In this document: positions 56,594-64,000 of the stretch, in pieces | Position numbering within the stretch: position 1 is the first letter of the stretch | Layout of the letters: each line of letters begins with the position of its first letter | Source: Pseudolysinimonas sp051954455 | GTDB lineage: Bacteria > Actinomycetota > Actinomycetes > Actinomycetales > Microbacteriaceae | Length of the DNA: 64,000 nt | NCBI RefSeq assembly: GCF_051954455.1 | Contig: NZ_JBQCHS010000016.1 | Coordinates: forward strand, 1 to 64,000 | Reading direction: 5' to 3' | Translations under genes and position numbers: made by a program | Notes under the pieces: generated by a model | What the model was told of the DNA's origin: nothing | Databases searched by the model: none | Seen by the model: the letters and a program-made list of their open reading frames with translations, nothing else

Positions 56594-57270
56594 TAGGAGT
56601 GCAGTCCGTCCTCGACGGCGCGGCGGGCGAGCTCCGCCTTCTTGCTCGCCGGTCGCCCCGCGCGCGCGTACTTCTCGCGCACCCGCCGCAGGTAGGTCTT
56701 CGCGGTCTCGAACTGCACACCCATGCGCGCCCCGACCTCGCCGGTGCTGAGGCCCGACACGTACAGCAGGAGGGCCTCGCGCTCGGCGGGGCTCAGCTTC
56801 GGCCGGGTCAGGATGGCGTGGGGAGAGCGCTGGTGGACCATGCCGTCCGCGCGATCGACGCCCGTCACCTCACGAGCGATCCCCATGACCTCGCGCATCG
56901 AGAGGGCTTTGGAGACGAACTCCTCCGCGCCCGCGGCGAGAGCCCGGTCCCGCGCCTCGGGCGTCTCGACCCCGGACAACACGATCACCTTCGCCCCCGC
57001 GGCGCGGCAGGTGCGGACCCGCGCCTCGATCGACACCGGCTCGCGCAGTTGGAAGTCGAGCAGCACCAGGTCGGTCGGGAACCCGGGGTCGTGCACGAGC
57101 GAGAGCCAGCTGGTGGCGAGGACCGCGACCTCGAACTCGGGGGCGTGGGCCTGGATCCACGACCCGAGGCTGTCGAGCAGGACCTCGTGATCGTCGAGGA
57201 TCGCCACGCGCACCCGTGGCGCGTGGGCACGAGCGGAGCCGTCGAGCTCCGCCTCCGTCGCGGTGGGCAT
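56593..57270 (-). CDS. LuxR/NarL-type response regulator
   Basis: A 225-residue protein. Receiver domain with acidic pair (Asp26-Asp27), phosphoacceptor Asp72 and a LuxR HTH from about 158 to 205. No histidine kinase is adjacent, so it may be an orphan or use a distant partner. Confidence 0.9.
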   Translation of the reverse strand: MPTATEAELDGSARAHAPRVRVAILDDHEVLLDSLGSWIQAHAPEFEVAVLATSWLSLVHDPGFPTDLVLLDFQLREPVSIEARVRTCRAAGAKVIVLSGVETPEARDRALAAGAEEFVSKALSMREVMGIAREVTGVDRADGMVHQRSPHAILTRPKLSPAEREALLLYVSGLSTGEVGARMGVQFETAKTYLRRVREKYARAGRPASKKAELARRAVEDGLHS

Positions 57271-57336
57271 GCCGACGAGTGTACGGGGTACACGGGGCGC
57301 GCCCCGGGCGACGGGACCGCGTCGCCCGGGGCGCCG

Positions 57337-58452
57337 TCAGAACAGCGTCGGCTGCACGGCGGCGGCGACGGCGGGTGGCAGCTCGGCCGCGATGAGAGCG
57401 CTCGCCGGCATCTCGTGACCCGTGCGCAGCACGCCGTCGCGGTCGAACCGCGGCCCGCCGGACGGGATCGGCGTGCCGGTCGACGGATCCATCCGCGGCT
57501 CGCGCTCCAGCCCGTGCTTGCGCAGCAGCGGGCGCATCCGCGCCGCGAGCCAGGTGCGGTACTCCTTCGGCGCGTAGGCGCTGCGGCCGTACATCTCGCG
57601 ATAGCGCGGGAGCAGCTCGGGGTGCGCGTCCCCCAACCACGCGAAGTACCACTCGCGGGCACCCGGCCGCAGGTGCAGCGCGGAGTACGCCACCTGGGTG
57701 GCGCCCGCCTCCGCGATCATGCCGAGCAGCTCGTCGAGGTGGGCGATCGAGTCGGTCAGGTACGGCAGCACCGGCATGACGAGCACCGAGACGTCGAAGC
57801 CGAGGTCGGCGGCGGCCCGCACGGTGGCGAGGCGCGCCTCCGCGGTCGGGGCGCCGGACTCGACGCTCGACCGCAGGTCCGCGTCCACCGTGTCGATGGT
57901 CATCGCGAGTTGCACGGGCACCCGCGCGGCCGCTTCGGCGAGCAGCGGCAGGTCGCGGCGGAGCAGCGTTCCCTTGGTGAGCACGCTGAAGGGCGTGCCG
58001 GATGCGGCGAGCGCCGCGATGATGCCCGGCATCAGCCGATAGCGGCCCTCGGCCCGCTGATAGGGATCGGTGTTGGTGCCGAGGGCGACGTGCGGATGCT
58101 GCCAGCTCGGCCGCGCGAGCTCCTTCTGCAGGACCTCCACCACATTGACCTTGACGACGATCTGGGAGTCGAAGTCGCGACCCGCGTCGAAATCCAGATA
58201 GGTGTGGGTGTTGCGCGCGAAGCAGAAGCTGCAGGCGTGGCTGCAGCCCCGATACGGGTTGATGGTCCACCCGAAGGGCAGCGCCGACGACGACCCCGGC
58301 ACGTGGTTCAGCGCGCTCTTGGCGAGGACCTCGTGGAAGGTGATCCCCGCGAACTCGGGCGTCGTCACCGTGCGCACGAGGGAGCTCCTCGCGCGCATCC
58401 CCGGCAGCGCGTCGTGGTCGACGACGTCGAGCTCCTGCCCCGTCCACCGCAT
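57337..58452 (-). CDS. Rv2578c-family radical SAM protein
   Basis: A 371-residue protein with CxxxCxxC (CSHACSFC, about 71-78) for a 4Fe-4S cluster and a TIM-barrel-like remainder. The family resembles spore photoproduct lyase-like DNA repair enzymes but its reaction is not established. A perfect LexA box (58461-58476) lies 8 bp before the start, which supports a DNA-damage role. Confidence 0.87.
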   Translation of the reverse strand: MRWTGQELDVVDHDALPGMRARSSLVRTVTTPEFAGITFHEVLAKSALNHVPGSSSALPFGWTINPYRGCSHACSFCFARNTHTYLDFDAGRDFDSQIVVKVNVVEVLQKELARPSWQHPHVALGTNTDPYQRAEGRYRLMPGIIAALAASGTPFSVLTKGTLLRRDLPLLAEAAARVPVQLAMTIDTVDADLRSSVESGAPTAEARLATVRAAADLGFDVSVLVMPVLPYLTDSIAHLDELLGMIAEAGATQVAYSALHLRPGAREWYFAWLGDAHPELLPRYREMYGRSAYAPKEYRTWLAARMRPLLRKHGLEREPRMDPSTGTPIPSGGPRFDRDGVLRTGHEMPASALIAAELPPAVAAAVQPTLF

Positions 58453-58460
58453 GCCGACAT

Positions 58461-58476
58461 TCGAACATGTGTTCGA
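58461..58476. promoter_or_regulatory. LexA (SOS) box
   Basis: TCGAACATGTGTTCGA is a perfect match to the actinobacterial SOS consensus TCGAAC-N4-GTTCGA, immediately upstream of the radical SAM gene and 99 bp upstream of lsr2. Confidence 0.85.
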
Positions 58477-58574
58477 TTCCGCGTCAAGTCGGATAATCAG
58501 GATTTCTCTTTCGGGTTATCACGCCGATATCCTTTCCGTCGTCCCCTTTTTCGGAATATCGATCGGAGTTCGAA

Positions 58575-58925
58575 ATGGCACAGAAAGTCGTCGTGCAGTT
58601 GGTGGACGACCTGGACGGCACCCCGATCGAGGACGGCGCTGGCAGCACCGTCTCCTTCGCCGTCGACGGGACGAACTACGAGATCGACCTCTCGGACGAC
58701 CACGCCTCGGAGTTCCGCGACGTGCTCGCGCCCTACCTCAAGGCGGGGCGCCGGGTCGCCGGCGGGACCCGGCGCAGCGCGTCGCGCGGCACCTCGTCGA
58801 GCGGATCCGCCGCCGCGAGCGAGGCCGCCGCGATGCGCGAATGGGCGAACGCCCAGGGCATGAAGGTCTCACAGCGCGGCCGCGTGGGTTCTGACGTCGT
58901 CGAGGCCTACCGCGCCTCGCACTGA
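58575..58925 (+). CDS. lsr2: Nucleoid-associated xenogeneic silencer Lsr2
   Basis: A 116-residue protein. N-terminal dimerisation domain (MAQKVVVQLVDDLDG start), a Ser/Ala-rich linker and a C-terminal DNA-binding domain with the RGR AT-hook-like motif. Lsr2 coats AT-rich DNA and represses horizontally acquired genes, probably including parts of this element. ATG 58575 with GGAG upstream; the upstream gap is noticeably AT-richer. Confidence 0.94.
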   Translation: MAQKVVVQLVDDLDGTPIEDGAGSTVSFAVDGTNYEIDLSDDHASEFRDVLAPYLKAGRRVAGGTRRSASRGTSSSGSAAASEAAAMREWANAQGMKVSQRGRVGSDVVEAYRASH

Positions 58926-58960
58926 GCGAGCACGGCGCGGCCCAGCAGAACCCGACCCGA

Positions 58961-60433
58961 TCAGGCCGGGATCCCGAGCTCCTTCGCCGTCGCCTTCATG
59001 ACCTTGGCGGCCGTCGCCTTGTTCGACGACAGCTGCGTGCCGAAGCTCGGGATGAGGCGCTTGAGCTCCGGCTCCCAGTCCCCGATCCGACCCGGGAAGC
59101 ACCTGGCGAGCACGTCGAGCATGATCGGGACCGCCGTCGACGCCCCCGGAGAGGCGCCGAGAAGACCCGCGATGCTGCCGTCGGCGCCGGCGACCACCTC
59201 GGTGCCGAACTGGATGACGGCCTTGCCGTCGGCTCCGCGCTTCATGACCTGCACGCGCTGACCCGCGGTGATGAGCCGCCAGTCGCGGCCGTCGGCATTC
59301 GGGAAGAACTCGCGCAGCGACGCGACCTTGTGCGCGCGCGAGGCGAGCACCTCCTTGACGAGGTACTGCACGAGGTCGAGATTCTTGAGCCCCGCGCCGA
59401 TGAAGGTGCCGAGGTTGTGCGGGCGGAGTGCCGCGAACAGGTCGAGCAGCGACCCCTGCTTGAGGTACTTGGTCGAGAATCCGGCGTACGGGCCGAACAG
59501 GAGGCTCGGCGTGCCGTCGACGATGCGGGTGTCGAGGTGCGGGACGGACATCGGGGGCGCGCCGACGGAGGCCTTGCCGTAGACCTTCGCCTGGTGCTTC
59601 GCGACGATGGCCGGGTCGTCGGTGCGGAAGAACTGCCCGCTGATCGGGAACCCGCCGTAGCCCCGGATCTCCTTGATGCCCGAGCGCTGCAGCAGGTTGA
59701 GCGCGCCGCCGCCGGCGCCCACGAACACGAAGCGCGCGTCGAGGTCGAAGGGCGCGCTGCCCACTTCGCGCGTGCCGTGCAGGTGCCAGATGCCGTCGCG
59801 GGTGCGCTTGAGGCCCGTGACACGGTGCCCGAGCCGCAGCTCGGCGCCCTTCGCGGTGAGGCCGTCGATCAGGAGCCGGGTCAGGGCGCCGAAGTCGATG
59901 TCGGTGCCGACCTTCATGTAGGTGGCCGCGATGGGTTCGCTCTTGGCGCGGCCGGGGATGAGCAGCGGCGCCCACTGTCGGATCTGCCGCGCATCCTCGC
60001 TGTACTCCATCCCCGCGAAGAGCGGGTGATCCTTGAGCGCCTCGAAGCGCTTGCGGAGGTACTCGACGTTCGTCTCGCCCCACACGAAGGTCATGTGCGG
60101 CACGGTGTTGATGAACCGCTGGGGCTGCGGGAGGGTCCCCTCCTCGACGAGCGTGGACCAGAACTGGCGGCTCACCTGGAACTGCTCGTTCACCTTGACC
60201 GCGTTGGTGATGTCGATGGTGCCGTCCGGGCGCTCCGGCGTGTAGTTGAGCTCGCAGAGCGCGGAGTGCCCGGTGCCCGCGTTGTTCCAGGGGTTGGAGC
60301 TCTCCTGCGCGATGTCGCCGAGCCGCTCGAGGATGACGATCTTCCAGCTGGGCTCGAGGCGGTTCAGCAGCGATCCGAGCGTGGCGCTCATGATGCCGCC
60401 GCCGATCAGGACGACGTCGACGGGTTCAGACAC
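58961..60433 (-). CDS. mqo: Malate:quinone oxidoreductase
   Basis: A 490-residue FAD enzyme with an N-terminal dinucleotide motif IGGGIMSATLG (10-20) and the NPWNNAGTGHSALCELNYTP region of Mqo. It oxidises malate and passes electrons to quinone at the membrane. GTG 60433. Confidence 0.94.
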   Translation of the reverse strand: MSEPVDVVLIGGGIMSATLGSLLNRLEPSWKIVILERLGDIAQESSNPWNNAGTGHSALCELNYTPERPDGTIDITNAVKVNEQFQVSRQFWSTLVEEGTLPQPQRFINTVPHMTFVWGETNVEYLRKRFEALKDHPLFAGMEYSEDARQIRQWAPLLIPGRAKSEPIAATYMKVGTDIDFGALTRLLIDGLTAKGAELRLGHRVTGLKRTRDGIWHLHGTREVGSAPFDLDARFVFVGAGGGALNLLQRSGIKEIRGYGGFPISGQFFRTDDPAIVAKHQAKVYGKASVGAPPMSVPHLDTRIVDGTPSLLFGPYAGFSTKYLKQGSLLDLFAALRPHNLGTFIGAGLKNLDLVQYLVKEVLASRAHKVASLREFFPNADGRDWRLITAGQRVQVMKRGADGKAVIQFGTEVVAGADGSIAGLLGASPGASTAVPIMLDVLARCFPGRIGDWEPELKRLIPSFGTQLSSNKATAAKVMKATAKELGIPA

Positions 60434-60496
60434 GTAGGAATTCTAGGCTTCGCCGGGCCGGGCGACCGGCCGCGGGGCCCTCTCCCCGGTCGAAGA

Positions 60497-60934
60497 TCAG
60501 GGGTTCTTCACCTCGCGGCGTGAGCGGATGGAGGCGGTCCGCCGCGAAATGAGCCAGACCACCAGCACGCCGATCGCCGCTCCGAGAGAGTTGGCCAGCA
60601 CGTCGCCGAGGGACGCGAATCGATCCGGCAGGAAGAGCCCCTGTCCGATCTCGATGGCGGCCGATCCCGCGATGCAGATGAGAAGCGCGATCCAGCGGCG
60701 ACCGCGGCGCAGCAGGCCGGCGAGGAGAAGACCGAACGGCACGAACAGGGCCACGTTCGCGGCGAACTCGATCCGGTCGTACGTGACGAGCGTGATCCCG
60801 TGGGCGTCGAGCCACCGGATCACGGCGAACAACTGGCCGTCGGCGGGGCGATCGACGGGCGTCGGCCAGTACGCGATGAGAGCCAGCGCCACGAGGTACG
60901 CGAGGAGCGCGATCCAGATGAGCCGGCGGGACAC
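60497..60934 (-). CDS. VanZ-like membrane protein
   Basis: A 145-residue protein with four hydrophobic segments and the VanZ patterns NVALFVPFGLLLAGLL and EIGQGLFLPDRFASLGDVLANSLGAAIG. GTG 60934 is chosen over the longer upstream frame because it starts just before the first TM. Substrate unknown. Confidence 0.82.
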   Translation of the reverse strand: MSRRLIWIALLAYLVALALIAYWPTPVDRPADGQLFAVIRWLDAHGITLVTYDRIEFAANVALFVPFGLLLAGLLRRGRRWIALLICIAGSAAIEIGQGLFLPDRFASLGDVLANSLGAAIGVLVVWLISRRTASIRSRREVKNP

Positions 60935-60959
60935 GCCCGCCAGCTTGGCAGGTCCTGTC

Positions 60960-62309
60960 TCAGGGGCGGCCGAGCCCGCGGTACGTCCACCCCGCGGCGC
61001 GCCACACGGCCGCATCCAACACGTTCCGCCCGTCGATGATCGTGCGGCCGCGCGCGATCGACGCGACCCGTGCGGGGTCGAGCTCGCGGTACTCGCGCCA
61101 CTCGGTCACCAGCAGGACGACGTCGGCGTCGCGTAGCGCCCGGTCGGTCGACGCCGCGTACTTCAGCTGCGGGTGGATGCGCCGCGCGTTCTCGGTCGCC
61201 TGGGGGTCGGTCGCGGTGATCTTCACCCCGAGCCCCCTCAGGCGGACCGCGACGTCGAGGGCGGGCGAGTCGCGGATGTCGTCGGACTCCGGCTTGAAGG
61301 CCAGCCCCAGCACCGCGACGCGCTTCTTGTGCGGCTCGCCGCCGAGCGCCTCGAGCACGAGGTCCACGACCCGGTCGCGGCGGCGCAGGTTGATCGCGTC
61401 GACCTCCTTGAGGAAGGCGACCGACTCGCCGCGTCCGAGTTCCTCCGCGCGGGCGGTGAACGCGCGGATGTCCTTGGGCAGACAGCCGCCGCCGAACCCG
61501 ACGCCCGCGTTGAGGAACCGCCGGCCGATGCGCGCGTCGAAGCCGATCGCGTCGGCGAGCTGCGTGACGTCGGCGCCCGCGACCTCCGCGATCTCGGCCA
61601 TCGCGTTGATGAACGAGATCTTGGTCGCGAGGAACGCGTTGGCGGACACCTTGACCAGCTCCGCGGTCGCGTAGTCGGTCACGACGAGCGGGGTGCCCTG
61701 CACGAGCGCGGTCGCGTAGACGTCGTCGAGGAGCCCCTTCGCACGCGCCGCGGGGGTGTCGCGCGCGAGTCGGCCGCGATCGTCGACGCCCGGGCTGCGC
61801 AGCTCGTCGAGCCCCTCCCCCGGGAGCCCGTAGACGAGCCGATCGGGCGAGATCGTGTCCGTCACCGCGTAGCCCTCGCGCAGGAACTCGGGATTCCAGG
61901 CGAGCTCCGCACCCGTCGCGCGCACCCGCTCCGCCAACCCGGCCGCGGTGCCGACCGGGACGGTCGATTTGCCCACGACGAGGTCGCCGGGGGCCAGGTG
62001 CGGCAGCAGCGCATCGACCGCGGCGTGCACGAAGCGCAGGTCGGCGGCGGTGCGACCGGGGAGCTGGGGCGTGCCGACCGCGACGAAGTGGATCGCGGAT
62101 CCCGCCGCGGCGGCCGCCTCGGTCGAGAACCGCAGGCGCCCGCTCGCGAGCCCGGACTCAAGGAGCTCGGGCAGTCCCGGCTCGTAGAACGGCGCCCGCC
62201 CGTCCCGCAGCGCCGCGACTTTGGCCTCGTCGACATCGATGCCGACCACGTCGTGGCCGAGCTCGGCCATCGCCGCGGCGTGCACCGCGCCGAGGTATCC
62301 GCACCCCAC
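60960..62309 (-). CDS. ugd: UDP-glucose 6-dehydrogenase, start codon apparently lost
   Basis: A 449-residue reading with VGTPQ, the catalytic-loop GVGFGGGCLPKD and FKPESDDIRDSPAL. It oxidises UDP-glucose to UDP-glucuronate. Homologues begin KISVVGCGYLG; those residues are encoded here in frame but preceded by ATC (62322-62324) instead of ATG. The only canonical start, GTG 62309, removes the first beta strand. Either ATC is used, a start mutation has occurred, or there is a base error. Confidence 0.88.
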   Translation of the reverse strand: MGCGYLGAVHAAAMAELGHDVVGIDVDEAKVAALRDGRAPFYEPGLPELLESGLASGRLRFSTEAAAAAGSAIHFVAVGTPQLPGRTAADLRFVHAAVDALLPHLAPGDLVVGKSTVPVGTAAGLAERVRATGAELAWNPEFLREGYAVTDTISPDRLVYGLPGEGLDELRSPGVDDRGRLARDTPAARAKGLLDDVYATALVQGTPLVVTDYATAELVKVSANAFLATKISFINAMAEIAEVAGADVTQLADAIGFDARIGRRFLNAGVGFGGGCLPKDIRAFTARAEELGRGESVAFLKEVDAINLRRRDRVVDLVLEALGGEPHKKRVAVLGLAFKPESDDIRDSPALDVAVRLRGLGVKITATDPQATENARRIHPQLKYAASTDRALRDADVVLLVTEWREYRELDPARVASIARGRTIIDGRNVLDAAVWRAAGWTYRGLGRP

Positions 62310-62404
62310 AACCGAGATCTTGATGCCACCGTTCTAGGCGCGGAGGCCTGGGTCGCGGTGACGGCGACCTCTCGGGGAGGTTGCGGGCCGAGGAACAGTC
62401 TCCG

Positions 62405-63463
62405 TCAGGCGACGGCGGAGAGGCGGGCCGCGACGATCTCGGCGATCTGCACCGCGTTCAGCGCGGCGCCCTTGCGGAGGTTGTCGTTCGAGACGAAGAG
62501 CGCGAGCCCCCGCCCCTCCGGCACGCCCTCGTCGCGACGGATCCGTCCCACGAGGCTCGGGTCGATGCCCGCGGCGTGGAGCGGGGTCGGCACCTCGTCG
62601 AGGCGGACGCCGGCCGCGTCGGCGAGGATCTCGCGCGCCCGCGCCGGGCTGAGCGGCCGCTCGAACTCGGCGTTGATGCTGAGCGAGTGACCGGTGAAGA
62701 CCGGCACGCGCACGCAGGTGCCGCTCACCGGCAGCTCCGGGATCTCGAGGATCTTGCGGCTCTCGTTGCGGAGCTTCTGCTCCTCGACCGTCTCGTTCTC
62801 GCCGTCGTCGACGAGGTCGCCGGCGAACGGCACGACGTTGAAGGCGATGGTCTCGGGGAACGCGTGGTGCTCGGGGAACTCGACAGCGGATCCGTCCTGG
62901 ACCAAACGGATCGGGTCCTGCGCGACCGCGGCGGTCGCCTGCTCGGCGAGCTCCGCGCCGCCGACGAGGCCCGCGCCGGACACGGCCTGGTAGGTGCTGA
63001 CGATGAGGCGAGCGAGGCCGGCCTCCTCGTGCAGCGGCTTCAGGACGGGCATCGCGGCCATCGTGGTGCAGTTGGGGTTGGCGATGATGCCCTTCCGCGC
63101 CTCGTCGAGCGCGTGCGGGTTCACCTCGCTCACGACGAGCGGCACGTCGGGGTCCATGCGCCAGGCGCTCGAGTTGTCGATGACGAGCACGCCGGCCTCG
63201 GCGAACCGCGGCGCCTGGATCCGGCTCATCGTCGCACCGGCGGAGAAGATCGCGACGTCGAGCCCGGACGGGTCGGCCGTCGACGCGTCCTCGACCACGA
63301 CGTCCTCGCCGCGGAACGGCAGCGTGCTGCCGGCGCTCCGGGCGCTGGCGAAGAAGCGCATCTCGCTGATCGGGAAGTCCCGCTCCTCGAGGAGGCGGCG
63401 CACGACGGCGCCGACCTGACCGGTGGCGCCGACGACGCCGAGGCGGACTCCTGCTGAGGTCAT
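62405..63463 (-). CDS. asd: Aspartate-semialdehyde dehydrogenase
   Basis: A 352-residue protein with NADP motif GATGQVG (12-18), catalytic Cys132 in NPNCTT and a His-containing FTGHS motif. It makes aspartate semialdehyde for diaminopimelate, lysine, threonine and methionine. ATG 63463. Confidence 0.95.
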   Translation of the reverse strand: MTSAGVRLGVVGATGQVGAVVRRLLEERDFPISEMRFFASARSAGSTLPFRGEDVVVEDASTADPSGLDVAIFSAGATMSRIQAPRFAEAGVLVIDNSSAWRMDPDVPLVVSEVNPHALDEARKGIIANPNCTTMAAMPVLKPLHEEAGLARLIVSTYQAVSGAGLVGGAELAEQATAAVAQDPIRLVQDGSAVEFPEHHAFPETIAFNVVPFAGDLVDDGENETVEEQKLRNESRKILEIPELPVSGTCVRVPVFTGHSLSINAEFERPLSPARAREILADAAGVRLDEVPTPLHAAGIDPSLVGRIRRDEGVPEGRGLALFVSNDNLRKGAALNAVQIAEIVAARLSAVA

Positions 63464-63508
63464 GGGGGAATCGTACCGGCGGAGCCCCGGGCAGGCAGGC
63501 CACCGGTC

Positions 63509-64000
63509 TCAGCGCCGCGGCGGCGCCGTCGAGTGACGCACGACGAACTCGAACCGGGCCGGATCGAAGCCGTCCTCCGCGGGGGCTCCCTCGATCTCGT
63601 CGAGCAGGCGCCGGGCGGCGAGCTCACCCTGCTCGGCGGGGTACTGGGCGACCGTCGTGAGGCCGTAGTGCTCGCCGTCCTCGTGCCCGTCGATGCCGAC
63701 GATCGACACGTCGTCGGGCACCCGGATCCCGGCGCGGCTCAGCCAGGTGAGGGCGCCGAACGCCATCTCGTCGGAGGTCGCGAAGAGCGCCGTGGGGGCG
63801 TCGCGCGGGTCGGCGAACAGTCGCCGGGCCGCCTCGTCGCCGCCGCCGAACGCGTAGCCGCCGTCGACGATCCAGTCCTCCCGCACCGCGAGGCCCGCAT
63901 CGGTCATCGCGTGGCGGAATCCGCTCAGCCGGTTCGACGGCACGGCGGCGTTCAGGCCCATGGCGTCGCTGCCGCCGATCTGCGCGATGCGGGTGTGGCC
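63509..64000 (-). CDS. LacI family regulator, C-terminal part, cut by right edge
   Basis: About 163 residues of a periplasmic-binding-like effector domain (GHTRIAQIGG, TALFATSDEMAFGAL, VSIVGIDGHE). The HTH lies beyond the window. Ligand unknown, probably a sugar. Confidence 0.9.
   Translation of the reverse strand, partial: GHTRIAQIGGSDAMGLNAAVPSNRLSGFRHAMTDAGLAVREDWIVDGGYAFGGGDEAARRLFADPRDAPTALFATSDEMAFGALTWLSRAGIRVPDDVSIVGIDGHEDGEHYGLTTVAQYPAEQGELAARRLLDEIEGAPAEDGFDPARFEFVVRHSTAPPRR

Noticed and set aside
1..64000. CRISPR array or insertion sequence
   Set aside because: No regularly spaced direct repeats and no transposase or terminal repeats were found.

Overview
The window is high-GC actinobacterial DNA in two parts: an integrated phage-like element (1 to about 37,720, its left end outside the window) and host chromosome (37,752 to 64,000). 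The host half carries topA-tmk-holB, lsr2, a tad pilus locus, an LCP ligase, a DUF4177 gene, mqo and a LexA box of the actinobacterial type. Together these suggest a Gram-positive actinomycete, probably Microbacteriaceae. The family-level placement is inferred from gene content, not from alignment.

Element, left arm (1-17,949, all minus strand). From the regulatory region leftward it holds about 27 very small, mostly unrecognised genes coupled by 1-4 bp stop/start overlaps. These are followed by a DEAD/SNF2-type helicase, a DUF2637-like membrane protein, a WhiB-like protein, a Cas4-like nuclease, a DUF3039 protein, an RtcB RNA ligase, a Sak4-like RecA-family ATPase and a putative recombination partner cut by the window edge. 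A 1.37-kb gene-free region (17,950-19,321) separates this arm from the rightward genes. It has many hairpins and an alternating purine/pyrimidine tract.

Element, right arm (19,322-36,956, mostly plus strand). It begins with small genes, a lipoprotein, a DnaQ-type exonuclease, a second RNA ligase, a 5'-nucleotidase and a dNMP kinase, ending at a terminator. A DndB-like DGQHR protein follows, then a head and packaging module: terS, terL, portal, protease with internal scaffold, decoration protein, major capsid and head-tail connector. No tail, lysis, integrase or repressor gene is visible. The element ends with two small minus-strand genes, a complete tRNA-Thr(CGT), a terminator, and the 5' half of a host tRNA-Thr(CGT) cut at its anticodon loop.

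Three signals tie the element together. (1) About 19 copies of a short palindrome, TTAGC-NN-GCTAA, lie mainly in gene boundaries across the whole element, several inside promoter spacers. I saw none in the host half. This looks like an operator/stoperator network. (2) The late genes terS, portal, protease and connector each have a TANNNT -10 element 6-7 nt before the start codon (leaderless mRNA) and share a TCCTGGGAG-like box. (3) The split host tRNA-Thr next to a complete element-borne tRNA-Thr of the same anticodon fits tRNA-dependent lysogeny: integration destroys the host tRNA and the prophage supplies the replacement.

Host half (37,787-64,000). TetR regulator; lipoprotein hydrolase; holB, tmk, topA; a compact tad pilus operon with one fused TadB/C-like protein; acs; RidA and DUF4177; a bifunctional PBP with PASTA domains and a metallophosphoesterase; tRNA-Pro(CGG); an LCP protein; thymidine kinase; a LuxR-type response regulator; a radical SAM protein under a perfect LexA box, divergent from lsr2; mqo; a VanZ-like protein; UDP-glucose dehydrogenase with an apparently lost start codon; asd; and a LacI-family regulator cut by the right edge.
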